Shown here: positions 21,724-31,846 of the stretch, piece after piece
How the letters are laid out: each line of letters starts with the position of its first letter
Numbering within the stretch: the first letter of the stretch is position 1
Position numbers and translations under genes: made by a program
The notes under the pieces: generated by a model
Seen by the model: only the letters and a program-made list of their open reading frames with translations
What the model was told of the DNA's origin: nothing
The model's database searches: none
Source of the DNA: Rana temporaria
Lineage: Eukaryota; Chordata; Amphibia; Anura; Ranidae
DNA: 64,000 nt
Direction of reading: 5' to 3'
NCBI RefSeq assembly: GCF_905171775.1
Contig: NC_053491.1
Location: 336,886,341 to 336,950,340 of the forward strand

Positions 21724-24700
21724 GAATATTAGATACAAAAGCCCTTGCTGTTTCTTGAGAAGTAGGTAACTTTTTCAAAGGTACAAAATGGGCCATCTTG
21801 GTTAATATGTCAACAGTGACCATGATGGTGTTAAATCCATTTGATCTAGGAAGGTCTACTATGAAATCCATGGATATAACATCCCAAGGTCTGTCAGGTA
21901 TTGGGATGGAGGTTAATAACCCATAGGGTGGTTTTCTCGAATGTTTGTTGATTGCACAAGTGTGGCAAGAACTCACATAGTCATGAACAGTCTTTGTCAT
22001 ATGGGGCCACCAATAGTTTCTCTTCAGTAAAAGAATGGTTTTACTAATACCAGGATGACCTGCAAGTGGGGCATCGTGGAGTTGTTTTAATAGTGTGAGT
22101 TGTAAACTTGGTGGAACGTAGATCTTGTCGTTGAAAGTAAATAGTCCATTAGACTGCTGTTGTAGACCTTTAGGGAGTTGAGATTTATCTTTAGAAAGAG
22201 TTTGAATGAGCAATTTATCGAATGTCAAAGTTGTTCCAATAATTCGGTTGGAAGGAATAATGGAAAGTGGTGGAATGTCCATGGATTGATCTTCATTCAT
22301 ACGAGATAAAGAATCTGCTTTGATATTTTGAGTACCAGGGAGGTATGAGATGACAAAATCAAAACGATCAAAAAATAAACTCCATCTGACTTGACGGGCA
22401 GAAAGAGTTTTACAAGTTTTGAGATGCTGTAAATTACGATGGTCAGTGAGGATAGTGATAGGGTGTGTAGAACCCTCCAGAAGGTGTCTCCAGTTTGCGA
22501 GAGCGTCCTTTATTGCTAACAGTTCCTTTTCTCCAATCGGATAGTTCTTTTCAGCTGGTGATAAAGTTCTGGAATAAAAGGCAACAGGATGTAGTGGGTG
22601 TGATAATGTGGGTCGTTGGGAAAGTACAGCACCCAAGGCAAAATGTGAAGCATCAACTTCCAACGTAAAATGAAACATTGGATTGGGAAGTTGGAGAATG
22701 GGAGCTGAAGAGTAACTAAGCTTAAGTGTTTCAAAGGATTTCTGTGCTTCCTTGGACCAAATGAAAGGTATCTTAGAACTGGTTAGACTAGTAAGTGGTC
22801 TCACAATTGATGAGAAATTTTTAATGAATTTTCTATAATAATTAGAAAATCCAAGGAATCTCTGAAGGGCCTTTCTGGACTGGGGAGAAGGCCAAGACAA
22901 AATGCAATCCACTTTAGTATGGTCCATCTGAACTCCATCTGGAGTGATTTGATAACCAAGAAAGGAGATAGTAGTCTGACTGAAGACGCACTTCTCAAGT
23001 TTTGCATATAGAGAGTGAATTCTGAGTCTCTCCAGAATCCAACGCACATGTTTGTGATGTTCCTCGAGAGTATCAGAATAAATTAATATGTCATCTAAGT
23101 AGATAACAACACAAATGTCAAGCAGATCATGAAAAATATCGTTAATAAACCACTGAAAAGTTGCTGGGGCATTACATAAGCCGAAAGGCATTACACAGTA
23201 CTCGAAAAGCCCGTATCGAGTTTTAAAAGCAGTTTTCCACTCATCTCCAGAGCGGATCCTTATGAGATTATAAGCACCTCTGAGGTCTAGCTTTGTGTAG
23301 ATCTTAGCTGTTTGTAACCTTTCAATAAGTTCTGGAATGAGTGGTAATGGATATCTATTCTTTATTGTGATGTTATTGAGGGATCGATAATCTATTATCG
23401 GTCGAAGTGATCCATCCTTATTTTTTACAAAAAATAGAGCTGCACTGGCAGAAGAAGTGGAGGGCCTTATAAATCCTTTTTTAAGGTTCTCATCCAAGTA
23501 AACTTTTAGGTGTATAAGCTCTGGTTGTGAAAGGGGGTAGATCCGAGCGGTAGGGATAGGACTGTTAGGAATTAAGTCAATAGGACAATCGTAAATCCTA
23601 TGTGGAGGGAGTTTCTCCGCGTTAGTCTTACTGAACACATCAGCAAAATCTTGTAAGTAATCTGGTAAATTAGTAGGATGAATCTCTGAGAAGGAGATGA
23701 TACATGGAGGATGACAAAATTCTGTACAGTAAGTAGACTGTAAAGAAAGAGATCTTGTGGGCCAAAGAATAGTAGGCTGATGAAGATGCAACCATGGTAG
23801 ACCTAAAACTATAGGGAAAACTGGAGATGAAATAATATCAAAATTGAGAGTCTCTGTGTGGCCATTGGCACAAGAAACTATTAAAGGAACTGTCTGAGAT
23901 GTAACTGGACCGAAAGAAGAGTTAGAACCATCAATAAATGTGAGTGACACTGGAATCTGCTTTAACACACTGGGAATTTTATTTGCTTTTACAACATTTG
24001 AGTCAATGAAGTTGCCACATGCCCCGCTGTCGACCATTGCTTCAATGGAAATCTTTCCTTGATCCCACTGTAGGGTGAGAGGAACAAAAATATAATGATT
24101 AGATATGGTTCCGGGTGAATTTAATTTATTAATGTGGGAGAAATTACCTTCTGAATTCTTCTTGAGAAGAGGGCAGGTGGAAACGATGTGGTCAGGAGCA
24201 GAACAATATAGGCAAAGATTGTTAGCTCTGCGACGCTGTTTCTCTGCAGAGGTTAAAGGTCCTTTAATAACACTAAGATCCATTGGAGAATCTTTGGGAG
24301 GTGATCTAGATCTCCTGAAGGGAGTGACAGAATAGGTAGTGGCACGTTCGGTCTTTCTTTCGCGAAGGCGACGATCAATAGTGACTGAGAGGTGCATAAG
24401 ATCTTCCAAAGTAGTGGGTAGGTCAACACGAGCTAGCTCATCCTTCATAGCTTCAGATAAACCCAAATGGAACTGGTTTCTGAGAGAAATATCAGACCAT
24501 TGAGTTTCTCTGCACCAACATTTGAATTCTGAAATAAAATCTTCAACAGGGCGTTTTCCCTGTCTAAGACTCCTGATTGAATTCTCAGCTGTTAACTGTT
24601 TGTTGGGATCTTCGTATAACAAAGACATTTCATCAAGAAATGTGTCAAAATCTCCTAGGAGATCTCCGTGTTCTTCTACATAGGTGTCAGCCCATACCCT

Positions 24701-24997
24701 GGGCTCACCTCTAAGAAAAGAAATTAATGTAAGGATCTTTATCCTATCAGAATGATAAGTACGTGGCTGTAGTTCAAACATCAGTCGACATGAACTAATA
24801 AATTGTCTGTAATTTTTTCTATCTCCAAAAAATGGTTCCGGTGAACAGGCCTTTGGTTCAGGTCTTTGCCTGGCTTGTGCCAAATTTTGATCTCTTAAAG
24901 CATCATTCTGCATACGTAACTCATTCATGTTGTTAGTAAGATTATCAACTCTTTGAGAGAGTGCAACTAAATGATTTGCAAGGTCAGCTGGATCCAT
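21674..24997 (-). pseudogene. gag-pol: Gypsy-A gag-pol, N-terminal part (Gag, protease, RT, RNase H, integrase start)
   Basis: One uninterrupted 1107-codon frame starts at an ATG 39 nt inside the primer-binding site, which supports this start. Residues 1-255 are a Gag capsid-type region with an N-terminal coiled coil. A CCHC knuckle, CLYCSAPDHIVSTC, lies near 262-275. Protease is marked by MVDSGA near 321-326. Reverse transcriptase follows, with KLDLRGAYN near 569-577 and the catalytic YLDD near 633-636. RNase H has LEVDASHFALGAVL near 760 and TDHRNLQHL near 840. Integrase begins with an HHCC zinc-binding region (HPGISKT...CHTC, about 960-1000) and the first catalytic Asp in SMDFIVDL near 1045. 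The frame is cut by the TTAA element, so no complete polyprotein can be made. Gag and Pol sharing one frame is typical of Tf1/sushi-like chromoviruses. Confidence 0.96.
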
Positions 24998-25035
24998 TTA
25001 AAAGATATATGTAAATATATCCTTTATCTTTTTGG

Positions 25036-25046
25036 GTTCGGATATT
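25036..25046 (-). promoter_or_regulatory. Gypsy-A self-primer binding site
   Basis: One base inside the 5' LTR end, the element-sense sequence is AATATCCGAAC. It is perfectly complementary over exactly 11 nt to GTTCGGATATT in the LTR (20061-20051) and does not extend beyond. There is no TGG start, so it does not look like an ordinary tRNA primer site. This matches the Tf1-type self-priming arrangement. Confidence 0.82.
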
Positions 25047-25047
25047 A

Positions 25048-25748
25048 TGTTATGACCCTGAAAATGATAAGACTCTACTTAATGTTTAGACCGCAGGTGT
25101 AGAGGCTTATCAGAAATCAACCACCAGTTCACTCTCACTGAACAATAAGAGTTTGGGGTATTATCATCATATCCTCTAATGAAGGTAACACATAAAAGTA
25201 GTAGCTTAATTCCTCTTAAGCTTAATTGATAGACACAATCCAGATACTATAAGCGTAAATCTAATTTAGGTATTTGCATCAAATAAAGGTAGTAGAAATT
25301 ACTGGTATTGTAGTATCTCACCACACACATATGAATAGTATGAAGTACTCTGCTGTATCTGGTGCTAGTATATAGTAATAAGTATAGAGTCTAGGATATA
25401 GTTCAGGCATATACTAGCAATCACTATTAGCAACAAGCTGGTATTACATATACTTGCGGTTTAGGAGGTGGTCTGTACCAGGAAAGTCCGCACAGGTGTT
25501 GATGGTACCTTATACAGCAGTAATGTGGTTTAGATATACTTGCGGTTTAGGAGGTGGTCTGTACCAGGAAAGTCCGCACAGGTGGTGGTGGTATCTAGCC
25601 TGTAGTGAGCAATGGTGGTGAATCTCCAGCAGAAGGTAGTGATGTCTTGGGTCTCTGAACAGGTGCGCTGTGAAGAGAGGTGCTACAGGGACTCTGTAGC
25701 TCGTTCTGGGTTCCCAGGTGGCGGCAGGGTCCAACAGGAATATCCAAA
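25048..25748 (-). repeat. Gypsy-A 5' LTR, R-U5 piece
   Basis: This is the inner 701 bp of the 5' LTR, matching 19360-20057 apart from G against A at 25543/19855, plus a copy of the 4-bp target. It ends at CAAA (25745-25748), the left target copy of Gypsy-B. The rest of the LTR is at 33831-34040; together, minus the 4-bp duplication, they give 907 bp, equal to the other LTR. Confidence 0.95.
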
Positions 25749-26741
25749 TGTTACCGGTCCCAAAATATAGATTAAGGGAACCGATGATTGTAGACGTACT
25801 GATGTGATGTGATCATCTCGGCGGGTACTACAAAAATACACGAACAGGAGAATATATGACCATGCTTCTTTATGATGTGAAATGAGTTTCACTTTTACAT
25901 AACAATACATACAGTTTTTTTATAGTTACATGTTTATAATCGCTAACATAACAACAGTACAGATTGGACTGAAATACCTTTAAAACATAGCTGCAACAAT
26001 GAATACCATTATATTTTAATAAACATACATTTTCCTTTTATTTCGTGTTATAGACACTTATCTTTATCTCTATAGCACACTTTAGCTGTGTCATAATGAG
26101 AGTTACACTGCATTGCTTATAAATATATACATTCTGAAGCAATTCTCTCTTTTGACCACTAGATGGCGCATCTTGCATAAATGTACAAGCAGTGTATAAC
26201 CTGTCCATGTGGCTAATAATATAATTTTAACATGTGCTTCTAATATATGTAACTTTGCATAAATCAGGTTGAAATATACCCATATATAACAGTCTAGTGC
26301 TTGTAATAAACAGTTACTCCGAACAGTACAATAGACCTAGGGTTTTTCGCTATTTTCACTGCTCTCAACACATGCTGCTTTGAAAGTCTAATTACAGCCA
26401 AACTATTGCACAAAATCTACTTAAACTTTCTCCTGCATCTGCTCTAGATGTTTAGGAATCGTTCTAGTACAGTTTAGTAAGAATGAGAAAGGTTTAAAGT
26501 ACATACCTACAAAAATACACGAACAGGAGAATATATGACCATGCTTCTTTATGATGTGAAATGAGTTTCACTAAGTCACATGGTGCATGTGGCCTTATAT
26601 AGACTCTGTTCGGGTACCCCCTCTGCCATCTACTGGTTGTTTTATAGAATAGCAGGATATCAAAAAATAACAATAAAAATAAATGAATGTAGGCTATGGG
26701 GTGCCTGTTTTGTCTTTCATGTGATACCCCAGCCCGTCACA
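25749..26741 (-). repeat. Gypsy-B 3' LTR
   Basis: The LTR is TG...CA on the minus strand, starting TGTGACGGGCTGGGG and ending GGACCGGTAACA. It contains a TATATAAGG box in U3 and an internal direct duplication of about 66 bp (25828-25893 and 26507-26573, word CACGAACAGGAGAATATATG). It also holds two CTCF-like motifs pointing at each other (26156-26169 and 26623-26636). Confidence 0.95.
26592..26602 (-). promoter_or_regulatory. Gypsy-B TATA box (3' LTR copy)
   Basis: The minus strand reads TCTATATAAGGCC, a canonical TATA box in U3. The 5' LTR copy lies at 33681-33691. Transcription would start about 25-30 bp further along the minus strand. Confidence 0.7.
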
Positions 26742-26755
26742 CTCTCCCCTCCTTT
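26742..26755 (-). promoter_or_regulatory. Gypsy-B polypurine tract
   Basis: The minus strand reads AAAGGAGGGGAGAG immediately before the 3' LTR start TGTGACG. It is the expected plus-strand primer. Confidence 0.92.
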
Positions 26756-26809
26756 AGTTAATGGCTCCTGACATTACACTGAATTGTACTCTGAACTCTA
26801 TTGAGTGAT

Positions 26810-29800
26810 TTAAGAAACCCAAATAGGTACTTGCTGCCACCACGGAGCTATGTTAACTACCTGGTATGTCATGGGAGTAGCTAGCATTGTAGGAGTTTGT
26901 ACGGTGTGAACCTGACTTGGTCTGTAGGTTGGCTGACCTAGTGTATCATATGTAAAGATCTCTTTAGACTTAGTTTGCCTGGTAGATCTTCTTACAGGAG
27001 TTGAGTCTTCTCCATCAACATCATTCTCTATTAGCATATCTTGGCTCACCGGTAAGTCTTGACTTAATGGGTGTAATTCTGCAGTGTCTAGTTCCACCAT
27101 GTCTGAAGCCCAAACTTGGTCGCCAACTACTGTTCCATCATTTTGTTCTTGTTCAAGATTGGGTGTGGTAGTTGTAGGATAGAACTCTGGAGCAGAAATT
27201 CTTAATGGCGGTTTCTGTACGTTCTGAGAGTTTTGTTGAGGCACAACGTGATCATGACTTTCTGTAGTCTCTGGTACATAAGAATAATACCATCCTTCAT
27301 CATCGGAACCTTCCTTCTCCTGGTTCAGATCCATGCTAGTCTCTTTCCTGTTACTTGATTGTCTTTTGTTCATCGGTACTCTTGGAATGTGTTTTTCAAT
27401 GGGTAGGTCATTTACTGGTAGTAACAGATTTCTGTGCAGTACTCGAATAGTCTTTTTACCACTTTCAGGCTGAATTTTGTACACAGGCCCATCTTTGATT
27501 CTTTCTACTACTTTGTGTACTGATTCTTCCCAGTATGAACGAAGTTTACCAGGACCTCCTCTTTCAGAGAGATTTCGTACTAAGACCCGATCACCCGGTT
27601 GGAGAGGTGCTCCTTTTATCTTCTTGTCATAGTACTTCTTCCCTTTGGCAGATGATTTTTGGCTATTCTCGGATGCGATCTTGTAATCTTCTTGCATTCT
27701 GGATGCCCATTTCTGAGTAAATGTTGGTTGACTTTCTGATTCCTTTTCCAAATTTAGATTGAACATTAGGTCAATCGGCAAACGAGGAGATCTCCCATAC
27801 AATAGAAAGAATGGCGAGTATCCAGTGGCTTCATGCCTGGTGCAATTGTATGCATGAACCATGTGTGGAAGATGTTCTTTCCAATCTGACTTTTTCTCTT
27901 CCTCTAAGGTACGAAGCATCTGTAACAAAGTACGGTTCAGTCTCTCCACTGGGTTACCCTGTGGATGGTATGGGGTAGTTCTTGAATGAGAAATCCCTGC
28001 CAATCGTTGCAATGTCTGAAACAAGTTGTTTTCAAATTCTCTTCCTTGATCATGGTGGAGTTTCTCTGGATATCCAAAACGTGGTATGAAATCTTGAAAG
28101 ATCTTTTCTGCTGCCGTTTTTCCAGATTTGTTCTTAGTTGGAAACGCTTGTGCAAAGCGTGTGAAATGGTCTACCATTACGAGTATATACTCATATCCTC
28201 CTTTGCTTCTCTCCAAGTGGAGGTAATCAATGGATACTAGCTCCAAGGGTGAACTGGTAGTAATCCCACCCATAGGTGCTCTTTCTGGGATATTTGGACG
28301 CTTTTGTTTGATGCAGTTACACGTCTTCAGCACATATTCATCAATGTCTCTTTGCATAAATGGCCAGTAAAACCGTTCACGTGCTAGGTGGATTACCTTG
28401 TCAATGCCAATGTGACCCATGTCATCGTGAAGGCTTCTTAAGACCAATGGTTTTAGCTTTTCTGGTAGAACTAGCTGTTTTCGGGTTCCAGAGTGTCGAT
28501 ATAGGATTCCTTCCTCCACTATGAGTTTGTTCCATTCGTGTATCAAACGTCTTGTTTTACTGGTCATACTCTCCTTTTCTTTGTGGTTTGGAGTCCAATT
28601 GTTCTCTTTAAGCCAGACTACTTCTCTAATGTTGGTATCGTCTTCTTGTAATGCTCTGATATTCTCCTGAGTCATTGGGCAGATTGTCCGTCCTTTCAGC
28701 AATTCTTCTGCCACGTCACTTTCTGAGTGAAGAGTCAATGAGGCCACCCATGGTGCCTCTTCTTCGTTGACAGCTTTGCTCCCTTGCCACATAGCTGACA
28801 CAACCTCGAATGGTACAAGCTCTGTGTACTCACTCAGATTCTCAGTGAGTTCCACCGGAAATCGTGACAGTGTATCCACGTCAGCATTCTGTTTACCTGG
28901 CCTGTACTTGATATCGAAGTGGAAATCGGCCAGCTCACCAACCCAGCGATGACCCACAGCATTCAGTTTGGCGGTACTCAAGACATATGTCAATGGGTTG
29001 TTGTCTGTATAGACTGTGAATGTTGGAGCGTAATACAGGTAATCTCTGAATTTGTCACAGATTGCCCACTTAAGAGCTAGAAACTCAAGTTTACCAGAGT
29101 GGAGATGGTAATTGCGTTCCGCTGGGGTCAATGTTCTGGAGCCAAATCCAATAACACGAAGGTGTTCTCCTTGTCGTTGGTACAGTACAGCACCTAGGCC
29201 TTCATTGGAAGCATCAGTGTGTAAGACGAAGGGTAAGTCAAAATCAGGGTATGCTAGTATTGGTGGATTGGTTAGCATGTCCACCAATCTGAATACCACA
29301 GCTTGATGTTTGGGTGTCCATAGGATCGGTGTTTTAGATGGCACTTGTGTTTTATTCCCATCTCTCTTTGTAGGTTCCCCGCGCCGGTTTTTGGTGATGG
29401 ATGTAGCAGATTCTTTCTCAGTGTTCTGCAAAAGTTCGTACAGTGGTTTAGCAAGTCGAGAGAAATCTTGAATGAAGGACCTGTAGTAGCTCAGGAATCC
29501 TAACAAAGTTCTGACTCCTCCAACTGTTTTTGGTTCTTTCCTTTTCAACTGCAATACCGCTTCAAGATCATTTGGGTCAATTTTTATGCCTTCTTCTGAC
29601 ACCATTCGTCCAAGGTATCGAATCTGTCGTTTAAAGAGTTCACACTTTTTCGGTCTAAGTTTGATACCATGCTCGCGCATTCGACTAAGCACTTGCCTAA
29701 GATCATCGACATGCTCCTGAAAAGTTTTGGAGTAGCAAAGTACGTCATCCAGGTATGGAGAACAACATTTGTCTCTGATGCCCTCTAGTACATTCTCCAT

Positions 29801-31846
29801 GCATCTCTGAAAAGCTGCTGGGGCATTAGTTAATCCGAACGGAATACGATTCCACTCCAGGAGTCCCCAGGGGGTGCTGAAAGCTGTCAGGTGTCTGGAG
29901 TCTTCATGCACAAAGCCTTGATGATACGCACTACCCTGGTCCAGGATTGAGAACCATGTAAATCCTCCTAAGCTATCCAACAGATCTTGTATTCTAGGTA
30001 GTGGATGTCTATCTGGAATAGTCTTCCGGTTTAACTCCCTAAAGTCCACACATAGTCGTAGGCTTCTGTCCTTCTTCCGAACACAAACAACTGGTGACGA
30101 GTATGCGGAAGAAGATTTCGTTACCCAACCTTGGTCAAGAAGGTTTTGGACATATTCTTTCACTTCCTGATATAGGGGTTTCGGTATCGAATTGTAGCGT
30201 TTCTGGACAGGAGTTTCATCTTTTAGATTTATCTTCAGTTTCAGGTTTGGAATGCTTCCTATGTCTCCCTCATCTCGAGCAAAGACATCTGATTCGTCAT
30301 ATAACATTTGTCTCGCTATCTCCTGTTCTTCTTCTGAGAGATTATCCAAATTGACAGGTGGGTGCCACTTAACAAATTCGTTAGTGGGTAGCTGATTTTC
30401 AGTGTCCACTTGATTCAACTGGTTTACATGAAACATTCTTTTCTTCTGGTCAATTCCCTTTTCATCGTCTTTATTTGGAGAAAACGGTAGAATCTCGGCT
30501 GCTGGAGAAATGGTACCCAATACTGTTCTGGGCGGAAGGTAGATATCATGTTCAGCACGGTTTAGTATGGGTATCTTCACTAGTTTAGAGAAACCGTTTG
30601 GTACATCTACCACTGAAGGAAATAGTTCAAGTCCTTCTTCAACTGGATATTCTGGAAGTGGTTCAAATGGCATGATTCCTCCTTTCGGCCATGCTCTAAT
30701 TCTGCATTTGACTTCACCAAGCTCGCCTCCTTTGATCTGGAGTCCTTTCTTCCCCACTTTGACCACACGACTATCGGATATTTCTCCTGGGTCAGTTGCT
30801 TGACTGACAGCATTGACAATGTTATTCGCTACACTCTGTCTTACTTTCATGGCTTCACTTAGCAAGATAGTCAGGTTTTGGGTGCTGTTTGATCGGTCAC
30901 GGTTTTCTCTAATCAATTCTTCGATAACATTAAATCCAAGAAGTGGATTGTCGTTACAGCAGTCGCTCACCAGTATTGGCACATGGATGGCTGAGTTTCC
31001 ATGTCCACTACTTTCGAATTCCAGGAGGACTTCAATCCATCCAATGAATGGAATGATAGAACCATTTGCAGCTGTAATGGATAAGTTGTCGTCACAAAGT
31101 AAATCTTGTATGTGTCTAATAGAGACACCGGGTAGGAACTTTTCTAACCAGGCCTTCCCGACAATGCTGACCTGAGCTCCTGTGTCCATCAACATGTCAA
31201 CCGGAACACCATTCATCCGACAAGACAATAGGCATTTTCCTCCAATTAATTGTGCTACGCGTTGTTTGGAGCATCCATTCTTTTTTGGGGGTGTTCTAGT
31301 TGACTGGTGGGTGAATACCCTATTTATCTTAGCATGGGACAGATTATTTGAGGTGGTCACTGGTTGTCCCTTTCCCAGTGACCGTCTGTCGTTTCCCGAC
31401 TGCCTTCTTTTCTTCAAGCAATCAACTGCTCTGTGTCCTGTCCAACCACAGTAGAAACAATGGTAGCAGTTCTGACTCTCTCGATTGATGCAATCATCAC
31501 ACCTGGGCTTGCAGTGAGCTGTATCTGGAACTTGAACATTGGTTAGTGGCTTAGTGATTCGGTTTTCAACAACAGGAGTTTGCTTCATCATCTTCTCCAG
31601 GTTCTTCGTGAGAGCCGAAACCTGTGTTGTTAGTTCCATTAGTGCAGTGTGATTTGCTCTAGCATCTCCCTCAACTCTCTTTTGCACTATTTCTTTTTCA
31701 CTATTCCCTGGTGTCTGTGACGAAAGAACAGTAAGATGTTTATGTTTAGGTGCACTGTTTAAGCGTCTCTGCCTTTCTGTTTCTTCATCAACTGATCTGG
31801 TGACCTGCTCTATGACAAAGTCATCAGTTACTGTCAAATCAGACAC
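26810..31846 (-). CDS. pol: Gypsy-B nucleocapsid-pol polyprotein
   Basis: A 1678-codon open frame. Near its start are a Cys-rich segment and a CCHC knuckle, CFYCGWTGHRAVDC (about 130-143). Protease has LMDTGAQVS near 219-227. Reverse transcriptase has DFRELNRKTIPDRH and the catalytic YLDD near 697. RNase H has LHTDASNEGLGAVL. Integrase has an HHCC region ending TCNCIKQ, the first Asp in SIDYLHLE near 1203, the second in DQGREFENNLF near 1270 and the Glu in NPVERLNRT near 1300. A GPY/F-like module follows, and the C-terminal tail of about 200 residues is acidic and Ser/Thr-rich, with RRSTRQTKSKEIFTYD. There is no chromodomain. All catalytic residues I looked for are present and there is no internal stop. 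The frame opens about 21 nt before the GTG at 31846, in -1 register to gag, and overlaps the gag end. True initiation is probably by frameshifting rather than at this codon. Confidence 0.95.
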   Translation of the reverse strand: MSDLTVTDDFVIEQVTRSVDEETERQRRLNSAPKHKHLTVLSSQTPGNSEKEIVQKRVEGDARANHTALMELTTQVSALTKNLEKMMKQTPVVENRITKPLTNVQVPDTAHCKPRCDDCINRESQNCYHCFYCGWTGHRAVDCLKKRRQSGNDRRSLGKGQPVTTSNNLSHAKINRVFTHQSTRTPPKKNGCSKQRVAQLIGGKCLLSCRMNGVPVDMLMDTGAQVSIVGKAWLEKFLPGVSIRHIQDLLCDDNLSITAANGSIIPFIGWIEVLLEFESSGHGNSAIHVPILVSDCCNDNPLLGFNVIEELIRENRDRSNSTQNLTILLSEAMKVRQSVANNIVNAVSQATDPGEISDSRVVKVGKKGLQIKGGELGEVKCRIRAWPKGGIMPFEPLPEYPVEEGLELFPSVVDVPNGFSKLVKIPILNRAEHDIYLPPRTVLGTISPAAEILPFSPNKDDEKGIDQKKRMFHVNQLNQVDTENQLPTNEFVKWHPPVNLDNLSEEEQEIARQMLYDESDVFARDEGDIGSIPNLKLKINLKDETPVQKRYNSIPKPLYQEVKEYVQNLLDQGWVTKSSSAYSSPVVCVRKKDRSLRLCVDFRELNRKTIPDRHPLPRIQDLLDSLGGFTWFSILDQGSAYHQGFVHEDSRHLTAFSTPWGLLEWNRIPFGLTNAPAAFQRCMENVLEGIRDKCCSPYLDDVLCYSKTFQEHVDDLRQVLSRMREHGIKLRPKKCELFKRQIRYLGRMVSEEGIKIDPNDLEAVLQLKRKEPKTVGGVRTLLGFLSYYRSFIQDFSRLAKPLYELLQNTEKESATSITKNRRGEPTKRDGNKTQVPSKTPILWTPKHQAVVFRLVDMLTNPPILAYPDFDLPFVLHTDASNEGLGAVLYQRQGEHLRVIGFGSRTLTPAERNYHLHSGKLEFLALKWAICDKFRDYLYYAPTFTVYTDNNPLTYVLSTAKLNAVGHRWVGELADFHFDIKYRPGKQNADVDTLSRFPVELTENLSEYTELVPFEVVSAMWQGSKAVNEEEAPWVASLTLHSESDVAEELLKGRTICPMTQENIRALQEDDTNIREVVWLKENNWTPNHKEKESMTSKTRRLIHEWNKLIVEEGILYRHSGTRKQLVLPEKLKPLVLRSLHDDMGHIGIDKVIHLARERFYWPFMQRDIDEYVLKTCNCIKQKRPNIPERAPMGGITTSSPLELVSIDYLHLERSKGGYEYILVMVDHFTRFAQAFPTKNKSGKTAAEKIFQDFIPRFGYPEKLHHDQGREFENNLFQTLQRLAGISHSRTTPYHPQGNPVERLNRTLLQMLRTLEEEKKSDWKEHLPHMVHAYNCTRHEATGYSPFFLLYGRSPRLPIDLMFNLNLEKESESQPTFTQKWASRMQEDYKIASENSQKSSAKGKKYYDKKIKGAPLQPGDRVLVRNLSERGGPGKLRSYWEESVHKVVERIKDGPVYKIQPESGKKTIRVLHRNLLLPVNDLPIEKHIPRVPMNKRQSSNRKETSMDLNQEKEGSDDEGWYYSYVPETTESHDHVVPQQNSQNVQKPPLRISAPEFYPTTTTPNLEQEQNDGTVVGDQVWASDMVELDTAELHPLSQDLPVSQDMLIENDVDGEDSTPVRRSTRQTKSKEIFTYDTLGQPTYRPSQVHTVQTPTMLATPMTYQVVNIAPWWQQVPIWVS

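Noticed and set aside
25745..25748. Mismatch CAAA/CGAA as evidence against a real target duplication
   Set aside because: The uninterrupted Gypsy-A LTR reads CGAA, so the left copy differs by one CpG-to-CpA transition, the commonest vertebrate change.
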